10,048 bases of DNA from an uncultured Eubacteriales bacterium (GTDB lineage: Bacteria > Bacillota > Clostridia > Oscillospirales > Acutalibacteraceae). Where the stretch lies: NCBI GenBank assembly GCA_900317215.1, contig ONFW01000129.1, positions 1 to 10,048 of the forward strand, written 5' to 3'. The number at the start of each line of letters is the position of its first letter. Positions within the stretch are counted from its first letter, which is position 1. Under the pieces are notes generated by a model. The model made no database searches. It saw nothing but the letters and a program-made list of their open reading frames with translations, and was not told the DNA's origin. Both the position numbers and the translations under genes were made by a program. Shown here piece after piece: positions 1 to 8,700 of this stretch.

Positions 1-1245
1 GTATATAACGCCTTTGACGACAGAGACGAGAGTGATTTTATAGCCGGAGATATCAGGAAAAGAGTAGATGCAGGGGCAAGATATTCCGATTTTGCCGTGC
101 TTTACCGGATGAATAACCAGTCGCAGGGAATAGAACGCGCCTTCGTTCATGCAGGGATACCCTACCGGATAATCGGCGGCAGGCGCTTTTATGAGCGCCG
201 CGAGATAAGGGATATGACAGCCTATCTCAGCGTAATATCAAACCCCAGCGACAGCATAAGATTGAAAAGGATAATCAATGTTCCTAAAAGAGGTATAGGG
301 GACAAAACGATAAGCAATATCGAGGAGATAAGCTCCATGCTCGGGCAAAGCATGTTTGAAACGATGAAGCAGTCCCAGGAGTTTGAGGCTCTTGCAAAAA
401 GCAGCAAAAAGCTTATCGGATTCTGCGAGCTGATAGAAAGCTTCTCCGCAATGCAGGGCAGCGTATCCCTCAGAGAGCTTTATGAAAAGCTGCTTGAACG
501 CCTTGAATTTGAGATGTACCTTATAAAAAACTCCGAATACACCGAATCTGCTGTCGATAATGTAAGGGAGCTTGCAACAAGCATTGCGCAGTATGAGGAC
601 GACTCTGCGGAAGAAGCAACTCTTCAGGGCTTTCTTGAGGAAACTGCTCTCCTCTCGGATATAGACAGCTATCAGGAGAACGGCGACTATGCCGTAATGA
701 TGACTCTGCACTGTGCAAAGGGGCTCGAATTTGAAAACGTGTATATCCCCGGTATGGAGGAGAACGTGTTTCCCGGATATCAGGCTACTCTCAGTGACCA
801 TGAGATGCAGGAGGAAAGGCGGCTCGCCTATGTCGGCATCACAAGGGCAAAAAGCTCGCTCACCCTCATCAACGCAAAGAGCCGAATGATATTCGGTCAT
901 ACCAACAGGAACAGACAGTCACGCTTTATCAGCGAGATACCCGACAGTCTGAAAACGGAAAAGCAGAGAGTGATAACCCCCGCTATGGCACCCGAAATGA
1001 ATATGCCGTCTCAGAGGAGCATCAGAATGGCAGATATAGCCAGCAGCAGAAGCATAACCACCGACACTCCGAAAACGGCCGCTCAGACCTTTACAACAGG
1101 CATGAGAGTAAGGCACAAGACCTTTGGAGAGGGAATGATAATCTCCGTAAGACCCATGGCGTCGGACAATCTTCTCGAGATAGCCTTTGACAGTGTCGGA
1201 ACGAAAAAGCTGATGTCAAAATTTGCAGGGCTCACTGTTCTGTAA
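1..1245 (+). CDS. pcrA: ATP-dependent DNA helicase PcrA/UvrD, 5' end missing
   Basis: Superfamily 1 DNA helicase that unwinds DNA 3' to 5' with ATP, acting in nucleotide excision repair and in clearing recombination or transcription blocks. The frame is open from the first base, so the gene starts outside the window; 414 residues remain of a protein usually around 720-790 long, so the Walker A and DEAD-type motifs are not visible. Seen: motif IV-like DFAVLYRMNNQS (about residues 29-40 of the fragment), the 2B-side stretch IINVPKRGIGDKTI, motif V MTLHCAKGLEFENVY (about 234-248) and motif VI EERRLAYVGITRAK (271-284), whose arginines include the ATP-sensing finger. The last 48 residues (about 367-414, from GMRVRHKTFGEG) match the C-terminal Tudor-like fold that binds RNA polymerase in PcrA. 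This tail and the wording of motif VI favour PcrA over Rep or RecB-type helicases. The next gene follows after 54 bases without a visible terminator. Confidence 0.95.
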   Translation, partial: VYNAFDDRDESDFIAGDIRKRVDAGARYSDFAVLYRMNNQSQGIERAFVHAGIPYRIIGGRRFYERREIRDMTAYLSVISNPSDSIRLKRIINVPKRGIGDKTISNIEEISSMLGQSMFETMKQSQEFEALAKSSKKLIGFCELIESFSAMQGSVSLRELYEKLLERLEFEMYLIKNSEYTESAVDNVRELATSIAQYEDDSAEEATLQGFLEETALLSDIDSYQENGDYAVMMTLHCAKGLEFENVYIPGMEENVFPGYQATLSDHEMQEERRLAYVGITRAKSSLTLINAKSRMIFGHTNRNRQSRFISEIPDSLKTEKQRVITPAMAPEMNMPSQRSIRMADIASSRSITTDTPKTAAQTFTTGMRVRHKTFGEGMIISVRPMASDNLLEIAFDSVGTKKLMSKFAGLTVL

Positions 1246-1299
1246 TTATGCGGAAGCAAAAAAACGAAAAGTCTCACAAACAAAAAAGGAGGCAAAGCA

Positions 1300-2196
1300 A
1301 TGCCCGCAATAGTTTCACATTATCTTCTTGCAAGCAAGGTCTTTTCGGGACTCTCCGAGCTCAGACCAGAGCTTGAGCTTGTCCGTGATGCGTTCATCTG
1401 GGGAGCATCGGGACCCGATATTTTTTTCTGTCACAGACTTTTCCCCTATCAGAAGGGACGCAGCCTGAGAAAATACGGCACCATGCTCCACAATATGCCC
1501 GCCGAAACACTCATCAACTATCTTGTAAGCTATGCCCGCAACAAAAACAATGATATCGTGATGAGCTATGCCTTGGGCTTTGTATCTCATTATGCATACG
1601 ACTCCATAGCGCACCCGTATATCCTCTATAAGTCAGAGGTAATGGAGTATAAACAGCCAGAAAAACACAGATCGGTCTGGCACAATCAGATAGAATCAGC
1701 TCTCGACTCTATCCTGCTTATCAGAGAGCGGGGTATAAGGATATCAAAATTCCGTCTGCAAAGCGCAGCGCCGATAAACAAAAGGATCAACGAAGCCATA
1801 GCTGCCGCAATGCAGGGCTATATGCTCTTCGCTCTCGGAAAGGGCATATACCGCTCCGAGATAGTAAAGGCACAGGTCGACTGGCACAATTCCCTTGCGG
1901 CTCTCAACGACTCCACGGGAATAAAACAATCCTTCATCAGCAAAGCCGAGCGTCTTGTGGGACTTCCTCCCATGCTCTCGCCCATGTTCAGGCGTGACGT
2001 TCCGGATATAAGCTATGATCCAGCAAATCTTTCCCACAGAGCATGGTACGATGAGACCGGAAGAGCCGAACACAGCGAAAGCTTCTTTGAGCTCACCGAT
2101 CTTGCCGAGGAGCGCTCCGTAGAGCTTATCTCAAAGCTTCTCAGCGGCGAAAAGCTCACTTCAGACGACTGCAAAGCCTCCTTCTCGGGATATTGA
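1300..2196 (+). CDS. Zinc-dependent phospholipase C-like protein
   Basis: A 298-residue protein resembling the zinc-dependent phospholipase C (S1/P1 nuclease-like) fold, which hydrolyses phosphodiester bonds of phospholipids using three zinc ions. The substrate here is unknown. Seen: a near-N-terminal His (H7), a GASGPDIFF motif with D40, H64, the cluster HYAYDSIAHP giving H97, D101 and H105, and WHNQIES giving H128 and E132. The order, and the four-residue spacings H97-D101 and H128-E132, parallel the zinc ligands of Bacillus cereus phospholipase C (His118/Asp122 and His142/Glu146). Unlike that exoenzyme there is no signal peptide or transmembrane segment, so a cytoplasmic location is inferred. 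The start is firm: AAAGGAGG at 1285-1292 lies 7 bases before the ATG. The C-terminal half (about 150-298) is helical-looking and I assign it no domain. It may be read through from pcrA, since no promoter is obvious in the gap. Confidence 0.85.
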   Translation: MPAIVSHYLLASKVFSGLSELRPELELVRDAFIWGASGPDIFFCHRLFPYQKGRSLRKYGTMLHNMPAETLINYLVSYARNKNNDIVMSYALGFVSHYAYDSIAHPYILYKSEVMEYKQPEKHRSVWHNQIESALDSILLIRERGIRISKFRLQSAAPINKRINEAIAAAMQGYMLFALGKGIYRSEIVKAQVDWHNSLAALNDSTGIKQSFISKAERLVGLPPMLSPMFRRDVPDISYDPANLSHRAWYDETGRAEHSESFFELTDLAEERSVELISKLLSGEKLTSDDCKASFSGY

Positions 2197-2345
2197 AGCA
2201 TAAAACATCGGAATATAGCAACATGAACGCATGAACGGCTGCAGGCGCTGAAGGCAAGAGATCTCCTGAGGCGTCGGCATCACATGGCAGCCATAGCTTT
2301 CGGGCAGCGAAAACAGCGCCGCCTGATTTATGAAGGTGAAAGAAA
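2197..2345 (+). other. 149-base gap with possible structured leader of HPr gene
   Basis: No gene is supported here. GGCGCTG (2244-2250) is complementary to CAGCGCC (2314-2320), and the pairing can be extended by two bases past a three-base bulge. Between these arms lie a GAGATCTC palindrome (2258-2265) and a small ATGG/CCAT hairpin (2284-2294), so the RNA could fold into a branched structure ending just before the ribosome binding site. A weak promoter candidate, TTGAAG (2193-2198) with TATAGC (2214-2219), has only a 15-base spacer. I see no U-run terminator. Confidence 0.3.
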
Positions 2346-2603
2346 ATGGTAAAGGAAAACATCAGGGTAGAGCTCAGGGAAGGGCTGCACATGAGACCTG
2401 CGGGTCTGCTTGCGGCTGAAATGAATAAATATCAGAGCAGAGTAACGCTGATATACGGAAATAAAGAAATCGATGCAAAAAGCATTCTCTGCATTATGGC
2501 AGCCGCAATAAAATACGGCGAGGAGATCACCGTGGAATGTGACGGCGAGGACGAGCTCAGCGCTCTCGGCGCCGCAGAAAGGCTGATGACCTGCAGGGAT
2601 TGA
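2346..2603 (+). CDS. HPr-family phosphocarrier protein
   Basis: An 85-residue protein, the normal size for HPr, the small cytoplasmic phosphocarrier that passes phosphate from enzyme I to the sugar-specific enzymes II of the phosphotransferase system. Seen: the active-site motif GLHMRPAGLLA with phosphorylatable H15 and R17, and KSILCIM with S46, the residue that HPr kinase modifies in Gram-positive bacteria for carbon catabolite control. Keeping both H15 and S46 argues for a functional HPr rather than Crh, which lacks the His. Position 49 is Cys where HPr often has Gly. Unlike many ptsH genes it is not next to ptsI, so it could be the main HPr or a paralogue; the symbol is left blank for that reason. 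The Shine-Dalgarno sequence is weak (AAGGTGA, about 2333-2339, 6 bases before the ATG), which suggests modest translation or control through the leader. Confidence 0.9.
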   Translation: MVKENIRVELREGLHMRPAGLLAAEMNKYQSRVTLIYGNKEIDAKSILCIMAAAIKYGEEITVECDGEDELSALGAAERLMTCRD

Positions 2604-2673
2604 AGGTCTTACCGCTGCGCCTCTGTTTTTCGCAAACATAAGTCCCATACAAATAATAATTAGGGATTTTGTA

Positions 2674-2702
2674 TTGAAATTGCGGACATAATGAGGTAGA
2701 AT
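2674..2702 (+). promoter_or_regulatory. SigmaA-type promoter for acetyltransferase-metG
   Basis: TTGAAA (2674-2679) and TAGAAT (2697-2702) are separated by exactly 17 bases, matching the vegetative consensus at 5 of 6 positions in each box. Transcription would start near 2709, giving a leader of about 80 bases before the ATG at 2789. The surrounding DNA is more AT-rich than the genes. It is the only good promoter between the HPr gene and metG. Confidence 0.65.
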
Positions 2703-2718
2703 ATATTAATAATCATTT

Positions 2719-2780
2719 GCGGAGCTCCGCCGGACACTGACTCTCCACCATTCACCCCTCTGAGCTCCGAAGAACGGAGG
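2719..2780 (+). promoter_or_regulatory. Leader RNA with alternative pairings over the ribosome binding site
   Basis: Three overlapping pairings are visible. GCGGAGCTCCGC (2719-2730) is a perfect palindrome. CGGAGCTC (2720-2727) is exactly complementary to GAGCTCCG (2762-2769). CTCCG (2765-2769) is complementary to CGGAG (2775-2779) across a 5-base loop, and that second arm is part of the Shine-Dalgarno sequence CGGAGG (2775-2780). The long-range 8-bp pairing would free the Shine-Dalgarno; the local 5-bp hairpin would cover it. The layout suggests translational control but is judged only from base complementarity, with no known riboswitch class recognised. Confidence 0.4.
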
Positions 2781-2788
2781 ATAAGGAT

Positions 2789-3622
2789 ATGGCAACTGTA
2801 TTTGAAAAGATCGACGGCAACGACTCTATATTCAGCGGTACAGAGTACGTGCACGATTCGCTGCTGTTCAACTATATCGAATCCGCAAGATTCACTGATA
2901 AGTTCGACCTCTACAGCGATCACAGAAATTCCGTGATACTCATACCCCACACGGGCAACAGGGTATGGATATGGACCTCATCGGCGATAAAGACCGACAC
3001 TGTTAGGCTTATAGACATCTGCCGCTTCCTGATGAACACGGGAATAAAAAGACCTGAGATTTACCTGAAGCATGAGGTCTCCGATAACTTCTCAGATCTT
3101 TACGCAGTGGCATCTGCGGATTTCGGCTATGTAGTAAAGGACGAGCTTTCTCTTGCTGCGCTTATCTATGAGGGCGGCGAGCTTCCCGAGCATCATGAGG
3201 GCGAAAGCATAATCCACATAGATAAGAACAACGAGGAACATGTCCGCCTTGTTACGGATTTTTACAAGGCGTGCAGAGATGAGTTCCATTGGTATGACAA
3301 CTTTGACGCCAAGGTAAAAAATTACCTTGACATGCAGCTCTACGCTTACGTCAAGAACGGGGAAATGCTTGCAAACGCTGTAATAGGCGGTCATACCGAT
3401 GACTACATCAGGCTAAAGTCCATTGCCGTGCTGAAGGACGAGCGAAAAAAAGGCATAGGCTATCAGATGTGCTGCTATATCGTCAACCGTATTCTGAGCT
3501 GCAGCAAAAAGCCCGTACTCTATACTCACGAGAAAAACGCTGCGGCAATGGGTCTGTTCAAAAAAACAGGCTTCCGTCTTTATGACAAGATCTATCTCAT
3601 CAAGACGGACGATATTGACTGA
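2789..3622 (+). CDS. GNAT-family N-acetyltransferase
   Basis: A 277-residue protein whose C-terminal third is a GNAT fold, which transfers an acetyl group from acetyl-CoA to an amine. Seen: the acetyl-CoA-binding motif A SIAVLKDERKKGIGYQ (211-226) with the R/K-x-x-G-x-G pyrophosphate loop at R219-G224, followed by a helix and the typical closing segment EKNAAAMGLFKKTGFRLYDK. The first 140 or so residues show no motif I recognise; they may be a degenerate second GNAT fold, as in tandem-GNAT proteins, but that is inference. Substrate unknown. No signal peptide or membrane segment is visible. The ATG is supported by GGAGG at 2776-2780, 8 bases upstream, inside a leader that can fold over it. The stop lies 20 bases before metG, so the two are very likely cotranscribed from the 2674 promoter; whether they share a function is unclear. 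Confidence 0.85.
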   Translation: MATVFEKIDGNDSIFSGTEYVHDSLLFNYIESARFTDKFDLYSDHRNSVILIPHTGNRVWIWTSSAIKTDTVRLIDICRFLMNTGIKRPEIYLKHEVSDNFSDLYAVASADFGYVVKDELSLAALIYEGGELPEHHEGESIIHIDKNNEEHVRLVTDFYKACRDEFHWYDNFDAKVKNYLDMQLYAYVKNGEMLANAVIGGHTDDYIRLKSIAVLKDERKKGIGYQMCCYIVNRILSCSKKPVLYTHEKNAAAMGLFKKTGFRLYDKIYLIKTDDID

Positions 3623-3642
3623 GATACTTAGGAGGAATAAAA

Positions 3643-5604
3643 ATGCACAAGCACAACGGAGAAAAATACTATATAACCACCCCGATCTATTATCCCTCGG
3701 GCGACCCGCATATAGGTCATTGCTACACGACCTCTGCCTGCGACTCGATAGCAAGATACAAGAGAATGCAGGGCTATGACGTAATGTTTCTCACCGGCAC
3801 GGACGAGCACGGTCTGAAAATACAGCAGAAGGCAGAAAAAGCAGGTGTCAGTCCCAAGGAATATGTAGACGGGATAGTGGAGAAATTCAAGGATCTCTGG
3901 AGCTATATGAATATCAGCTATGACAGATATATCCGCACAACGGACGACTATCATGTCGAAAGCGTGCAGAAGATATTCAAGAAGCTCTATGACAAGGGCT
4001 ACATTTACAAGGGCGAATATAAAGGAAAATACTGCACACCCTGCGAGAGCTTCTGGACGGATACGCAGCTTGTAAACGGTATGTGTCCCGACTGCGGCAG
4101 ACCCGTTATCGAAGCAAAGGAGGAGGCTTACTTCCTTAAAATGTCGCCCTTTGCGGACAGAATAGAAAAGCTTCTCACCGAAACGGATTTTCTCCGCCCC
4201 AAAACAAGAGCGCAGGAGCTTGTCAACAATTTCATCAAGACCGGTCTTGATGATCTCTGTGTTTCAAGAACAAGCTTTACCTGGGGCATTCCCGTCACCT
4301 TCGATTCAAAGCACGTTGTATACGTATGGATAGATGCGCTCTCCAACTACATCACGGCGCTCGGCTACGAAAACAGCGCCTTTGATGACTTTGAAAAATT
4401 CTGGCCCGCAAATGTTCACATGGTAGCAAAGGATATCATGCGCTTCCATGCGATAATCTGGCCCGCAATGCTAATGGCACTTGAGCTTCCTCTGCCCAAG
4501 CATCTTGCGGTTCACGGCTGGATAACCTTTGACGGCAAAAAGATGAGCAAGTCTCTCGGAAACGTCATTGACCCGATACTCCTCGGCAACAGATACGGAG
4601 CCGATGCCGTAAGATACCATATTCTCAGAGAAATGGCTCTCGGCTCAGACAGTTCCTTCTCAAACGAGATAATGATAAACAGGATAAACACCGACCTCGC
4701 AAACGGTCTCGGCAATCTTGTATCACGCACCGTTGCAATGGTCGATAAATATTTCGGCGGCACCCTGCCCGAGGAGCAGCAGAGCGGAGATTTTGATGAC
4801 GACCTCATAGCTCAGGCGACCGCTCTCAGCGACAAGGTAGATGAGCTTATCGACAAGACTCAGCTCAACAAGGCTCTTGAGGAGATATTCAAGGTAGTGT
4901 CAAGAGCAAACAAATACATCGACGAAACTACTCCGTGGATACTTGCAAAGGACGAGAGCAACAAACCGAGACTTGCCTGTGTTCTGTATAATCTTCTCGA
5001 CACGATAAGGATAGTATCCACCCTGCTGTCAGCCTTCATGCCGACTACCATGCCTGAGATATGGGCACAGACAGGCGCAGACGACAACGCAGTAAAATAT
5101 GACAACAGCGCAAGCTTCGCCGTGCTTCCGAGGAACGTCACAGTACACAAGGGTAAGATAATCTTCCCGAGAATAGACGTTGACAAGGAGATAGAGGAAC
5201 TCAACAAGCTGTTGGACTCCGGCAAAAAGGAAAAGCCCGCTGAAGCGCAGGATAACAGCTCCGGGGAAAAAACCGAAGGACTTGCCATGATAGGCATAGA
5301 AGACTTTATGAAGGTCGAGCTGAGAGCTGCAAGGATAAAGAACTGCGAGCCTGTTAAAAAAGCCAAAAAGCTGCTTAAGCTCACGCTTGACGACGGCTGC
5401 GGCGAGCGCACCGTGGCAAGCGGCATCGCACAGTATTACAAGCCCGAGGAGCTTATCGGGAAAACGGTGATACTTGTGGCAAATCTCAAGCCGGCAGTGC
5501 TTTGCGGCATTGAGAGCAACGGCATGATACTCGCCTCAGACGGCGCTGAAGGCGTAAGTGTCGTCTTTCTTGAAGGCGTTGAGCCCGGTACAAAAATAAG
5601 ATAA
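3643..5604 (+). CDS. metG: Methionyl-tRNA synthetase
   Basis: Charges tRNA-Met, both initiator and elongator, with methionine using ATP; cytoplasmic and essential. The 653-residue protein is full length for the two-part bacterial form. Seen: the class I signature HIGH at 23-26 within YYPSGDPHIGH, a four-cysteine zinc knuckle (C131, C134, C148, C151) in the connective peptide, and the KMSKS loop at 300-304 (FDGKKMSKSLGNVIDP). A helical anticodon-binding region follows (about 360-510), then a charged linker of about 30 residues (near 515-545, rich in Lys, Glu and Ser). The last 100 residues (about 550-653, from IEDFMKVELRAARI) are the Trbp111/EMAP-like OB fold that dimerises the enzyme and binds tRNA. 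The start is clear: GGAGG at 3631-3635, 7 bases before the ATG. No T-box leader precedes it; the 20-base gap from the acetyltransferase leaves no room for one. Confidence 0.98.
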   Translation: MHKHNGEKYYITTPIYYPSGDPHIGHCYTTSACDSIARYKRMQGYDVMFLTGTDEHGLKIQQKAEKAGVSPKEYVDGIVEKFKDLWSYMNISYDRYIRTTDDYHVESVQKIFKKLYDKGYIYKGEYKGKYCTPCESFWTDTQLVNGMCPDCGRPVIEAKEEAYFLKMSPFADRIEKLLTETDFLRPKTRAQELVNNFIKTGLDDLCVSRTSFTWGIPVTFDSKHVVYVWIDALSNYITALGYENSAFDDFEKFWPANVHMVAKDIMRFHAIIWPAMLMALELPLPKHLAVHGWITFDGKKMSKSLGNVIDPILLGNRYGADAVRYHILREMALGSDSSFSNEIMINRINTDLANGLGNLVSRTVAMVDKYFGGTLPEEQQSGDFDDDLIAQATALSDKVDELIDKTQLNKALEEIFKVVSRANKYIDETTPWILAKDESNKPRLACVLYNLLDTIRIVSTLLSAFMPTTMPEIWAQTGADDNAVKYDNSASFAVLPRNVTVHKGKIIFPRIDVDKEIEELNKLLDSGKKEKPAEAQDNSSGEKTEGLAMIGIEDFMKVELRAARIKNCEPVKKAKKLLKLTLDDGCGERTVASGIAQYYKPEELIGKTVILVANLKPAVLCGIESNGMILASDGAEGVSVVFLEGVEPGTKIR

Positions 5605-5697
5605 CAGCATCTGCAACGCACTGTTCGCATTCATGCTCCGACGCACAGGCAGCAGCAGAAGCTATTATTATTACTGCTTCCACACTTCAAACTGAAT

Positions 5698-5704
5698 GAA
5701 AGGG
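5698..5704 (+). promoter_or_regulatory. Ribosome binding site that decides the purL start
   Basis: GAAAGGG is the only Shine-Dalgarno-like sequence ahead of purL. It ends 11 bases before the TTG at 5716 but only 2 bases before the GTG at 5707. Two bases is too close for normal initiation, so TTG is preferred although 11 is slightly long. Confidence 0.5.
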
Positions 5705-5715
5705 ATGTGTTTTAT

Positions 5716-8700
5716 TTGGCTGATGTAAAAAGAATTTTTGTGGAAAAAAGAGACGGCTTTGACGTAGAAGCGTCAAATCTCATGGCAGATCTGAGAAACA
5801 ATCTCGGACTTGCCGCTATAGAAAAGGTAAGGATAATAAACCGCTACGATATCAGCGGTCTTGAAGGAGAAAGCTTTGAAAAGGCAAAGAATACGATTCT
5901 CAGCGAGACAAACGCTGACGTCGTATATGATGAGATCCTTCCCGAGGATAAGACCTTCCGCATCTTCGCAATGGAGTATCTTCCGGGTCAGTATGACCAG
6001 AGAGCCGATTCCGCAGCTCAGTGCGTGCAGCTCCTCACTCAGGGCGAACGCCCCGAGGTCGTCTCAGCCAAGCTTATCGGAATAAAGGGCAATATCACCG
6101 ATGAAGATTTTCTCAAGGTGCAGCATTATCTCATCAACCCCGTTGAAGCAAGGCTTGCTTCTCTCGAAAAGCCGCAAAGTCTCGACATGAAGGCGGAGGT
6201 CCCCGCAGACGTTGCAGTAATTGAGGGCTTTACAAAATGGGACGATGCTCAGATGAAGGAATACTTCGACAGCATGGGCTTTGCCATGACACTTTCCGAC
6301 CTGAAATTCTGCCGCGATTATTTCCGTGACGACGAGCAGCGCGACCCGACAGTCACGGAGCTTCGCGTAATAGATACATACTGGTCTGACCATTGCCGTC
6401 ACACCACCTTCCTCACAAGGCTCGAAAAGGTCGAGATAGAAAAGGGAGGACTCTCCAAAGCCATTGAAGATGCTCTCTCTCTTTATTTCGAGAGCAGAAG
6501 GGAGCTTTACGGCGAAAATACCGATCGTGACGTTTCGCTCATGGACATGGCGCTCACAGGAATGAAGCTTCTCAGGAAAAAGGGGATGATACCCGACCTT
6601 GACGTGAGCGATGAAATAAACGCCTGCTCAATAGAGGTCCCCGTTACCATATACGGCAAAACGGAAAAATGGCTCGTTCAGTTTAAAAACGAAACCCACA
6701 ATCACCCCACTGAGATAGAGCCCTTCGGCGGAGCTGCCACCTGTCTCGGCGGCGCTATCAGAGATCCCCTCTCGGGCAGAGCCTATGTTTATCAGGCGAT
6801 GAGAGTTACCGGCTCCGGCGACCCGACTGTCCCGTTTGAAAAAACCATGGAGGGCAAGCTTCCTTCAAGAAAGATAACCACGGGAGCCGCAGCAGGCTAC
6901 AGCTCCTACGGAAATCAGATCGGCCTTGCAACGGGTCAGGTGACGGAGCTTTATGACAAGGGCTACGTTGCAAAAAGGCTTGAGATCGGCGCAGTCATCG
7001 GAGCATCACCCAAATCGAATGTTATCAGAGAGGTTCCGGCTCCCGACGATGTTATCGTTCTCCTCGGCGGCAGAACGGGCAGAGACGGCTGCGGCGGTGC
7101 GACCGGCTCGTCCAAGGCGCACACAATGGAATCCATTGAGACCTGCGGTGCTGAGGTTCAGAAGGGCAACCCGCCCACAGAAAGAAAGATACAGAGACTT
7201 TTCCGAAACAGCGAGGTCTCGAGAATGATAAAGCGCTGCAACGACTTCGGCGCAGGCGGCGTATGCGTCGCTATAGGCGAGCTTGCAGACGGTCTTACCG
7301 TTGATCTTGACAAGGTCACGAAAAAATATGAGGGTCTTGACGGAACGGAGCTTGCTATCTCCGAATCTCAGGAGAGAATGGCTGTAGTGCTTTCCCCTGC
7401 CGACGTTGACCGCTTCATCAAGGAGGCAGGCAGGGAGAATCTTGAGGCTACTGCAGTTGCGTCAGTCACCGAGAAGCCCAGACTCACAATGAAGTGGAGA
7501 GGCAAAACCATCGTTGACCTGAGCAGAAAATTCCTCAACACAAACGGCGTCACTCAGACGGCACAGGCTTATATAACGGCTCCCGACGCCAACGGCTGCT
7601 ACCGCAGAAAGGCTCCTGCAGAGCTTGCGGATATGTCCGCAGCCGACGCCTTCAAGGCCAACCTTTCAAGGTTGGAGGTATGCTCGCAGAAGGGGCTTTG
7701 CGAACGCTTTGACTCAAGCATCGGCGCAGCTACGGTACTCATGCCCTTCGGCGGAGTGACGCAGCTTACGCCTCAGGATGCTATGGCCGCAAAGATACCG
7801 CTGCTCCATGGAGAAACCGACGATGCTACCGCCATGGCATACGGATATATCCCCGGCATATCCCGCTGGAGCCCGTTCCACGGCTCAGCCTATGCAGTTG
7901 TGGAGTCTCTGTCAAAGCTTCTCGCTATCGGAGCCGACCCAATGACCGCAAGACTGACCTTCCAGGAGTATTTTGAACGATTGCATGATGTTCCCTCACG
8001 CTGGGGCAAGCCCGCGGCAGCTCTCTTAGGAGCGCTCACGGCTCAGCTAAAGCTGGGGCTCCCGTCTATAGGCGGCAAGGACAGTATGTCCGGCTCCTTT
8101 GAGGATTTAGACGTACCTCCCACTCTCGTCAGCTTTGCCGTCGCTATGACAAAGGCTTCAAAAACGATATCCGCTGAATTCAAAAAGGCAGGCTCCAGAG
8201 TGATCTATGTTCCTGTACCCGAAAACAAGACTGATCTCATGCCCGACTGGGACAAGCTCAGGGAAATGTACAAGGCGATATTTAAACTTATGAGCGACGG
8301 GAAAGTGCTCTCTGCAAGTACGGTCAGAGAGGGCGGAGCTGCTGCCTGCATAGCAAGAATGGCTTTTGGCAATAAGCTTGGCTTCACCTTTGCTAAGGAG
8401 CTCACCAACGACGAGCTGTTTGCACCGCTGAGCGGTTCTCTCGTAATTGAGCTTGCGGACGGCGCAGAGCCTGACGGCATTCTGTTCTATGACCTTGGCA
8501 CAACAGAAGAAAAGCCCGTTATCACTGTAAACGGCACAGCTCTTGATATCGACAGTCTTATCGAAGCATGGACAGGCAAGCTTGAGAGCGTGTTCCCTGT
8601 TAAGGCTGACTGTCCCGAAAACACCCATGACATTGCGCTCTTTACTGAGAGAAATATTTCTTCACCAGCAATAAAGACCGCCCGTCCAAGGGTATTCATC

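Noticed and set aside
97..99. GTG at 97 as the start of the helicase gene
   Set aside because: The same frame is open to base 1 and already codes helicase sequence (RYSDFAV) before this codon, so the gene simply enters from outside the window.
238..900. Long minus-strand open frame opposite the helicase gene, and the other antisense frames
   Set aside because: They overlap firmly identified + strand genes, show no family motifs, and lack start signals; they are codon-bias shadows.
2709..2788. T-box riboswitch upstream of metG
   Set aside because: The leader is only about 80 bases, with no visible T-box core or terminator; T-box leaders are far longer. It may still be a different kind of switch.
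5658..5680. GAAGC/GCTTC hairpin between metG and purL as a terminator
   Set aside because: Only five pairs with a 13-base loop and no T-run after it.
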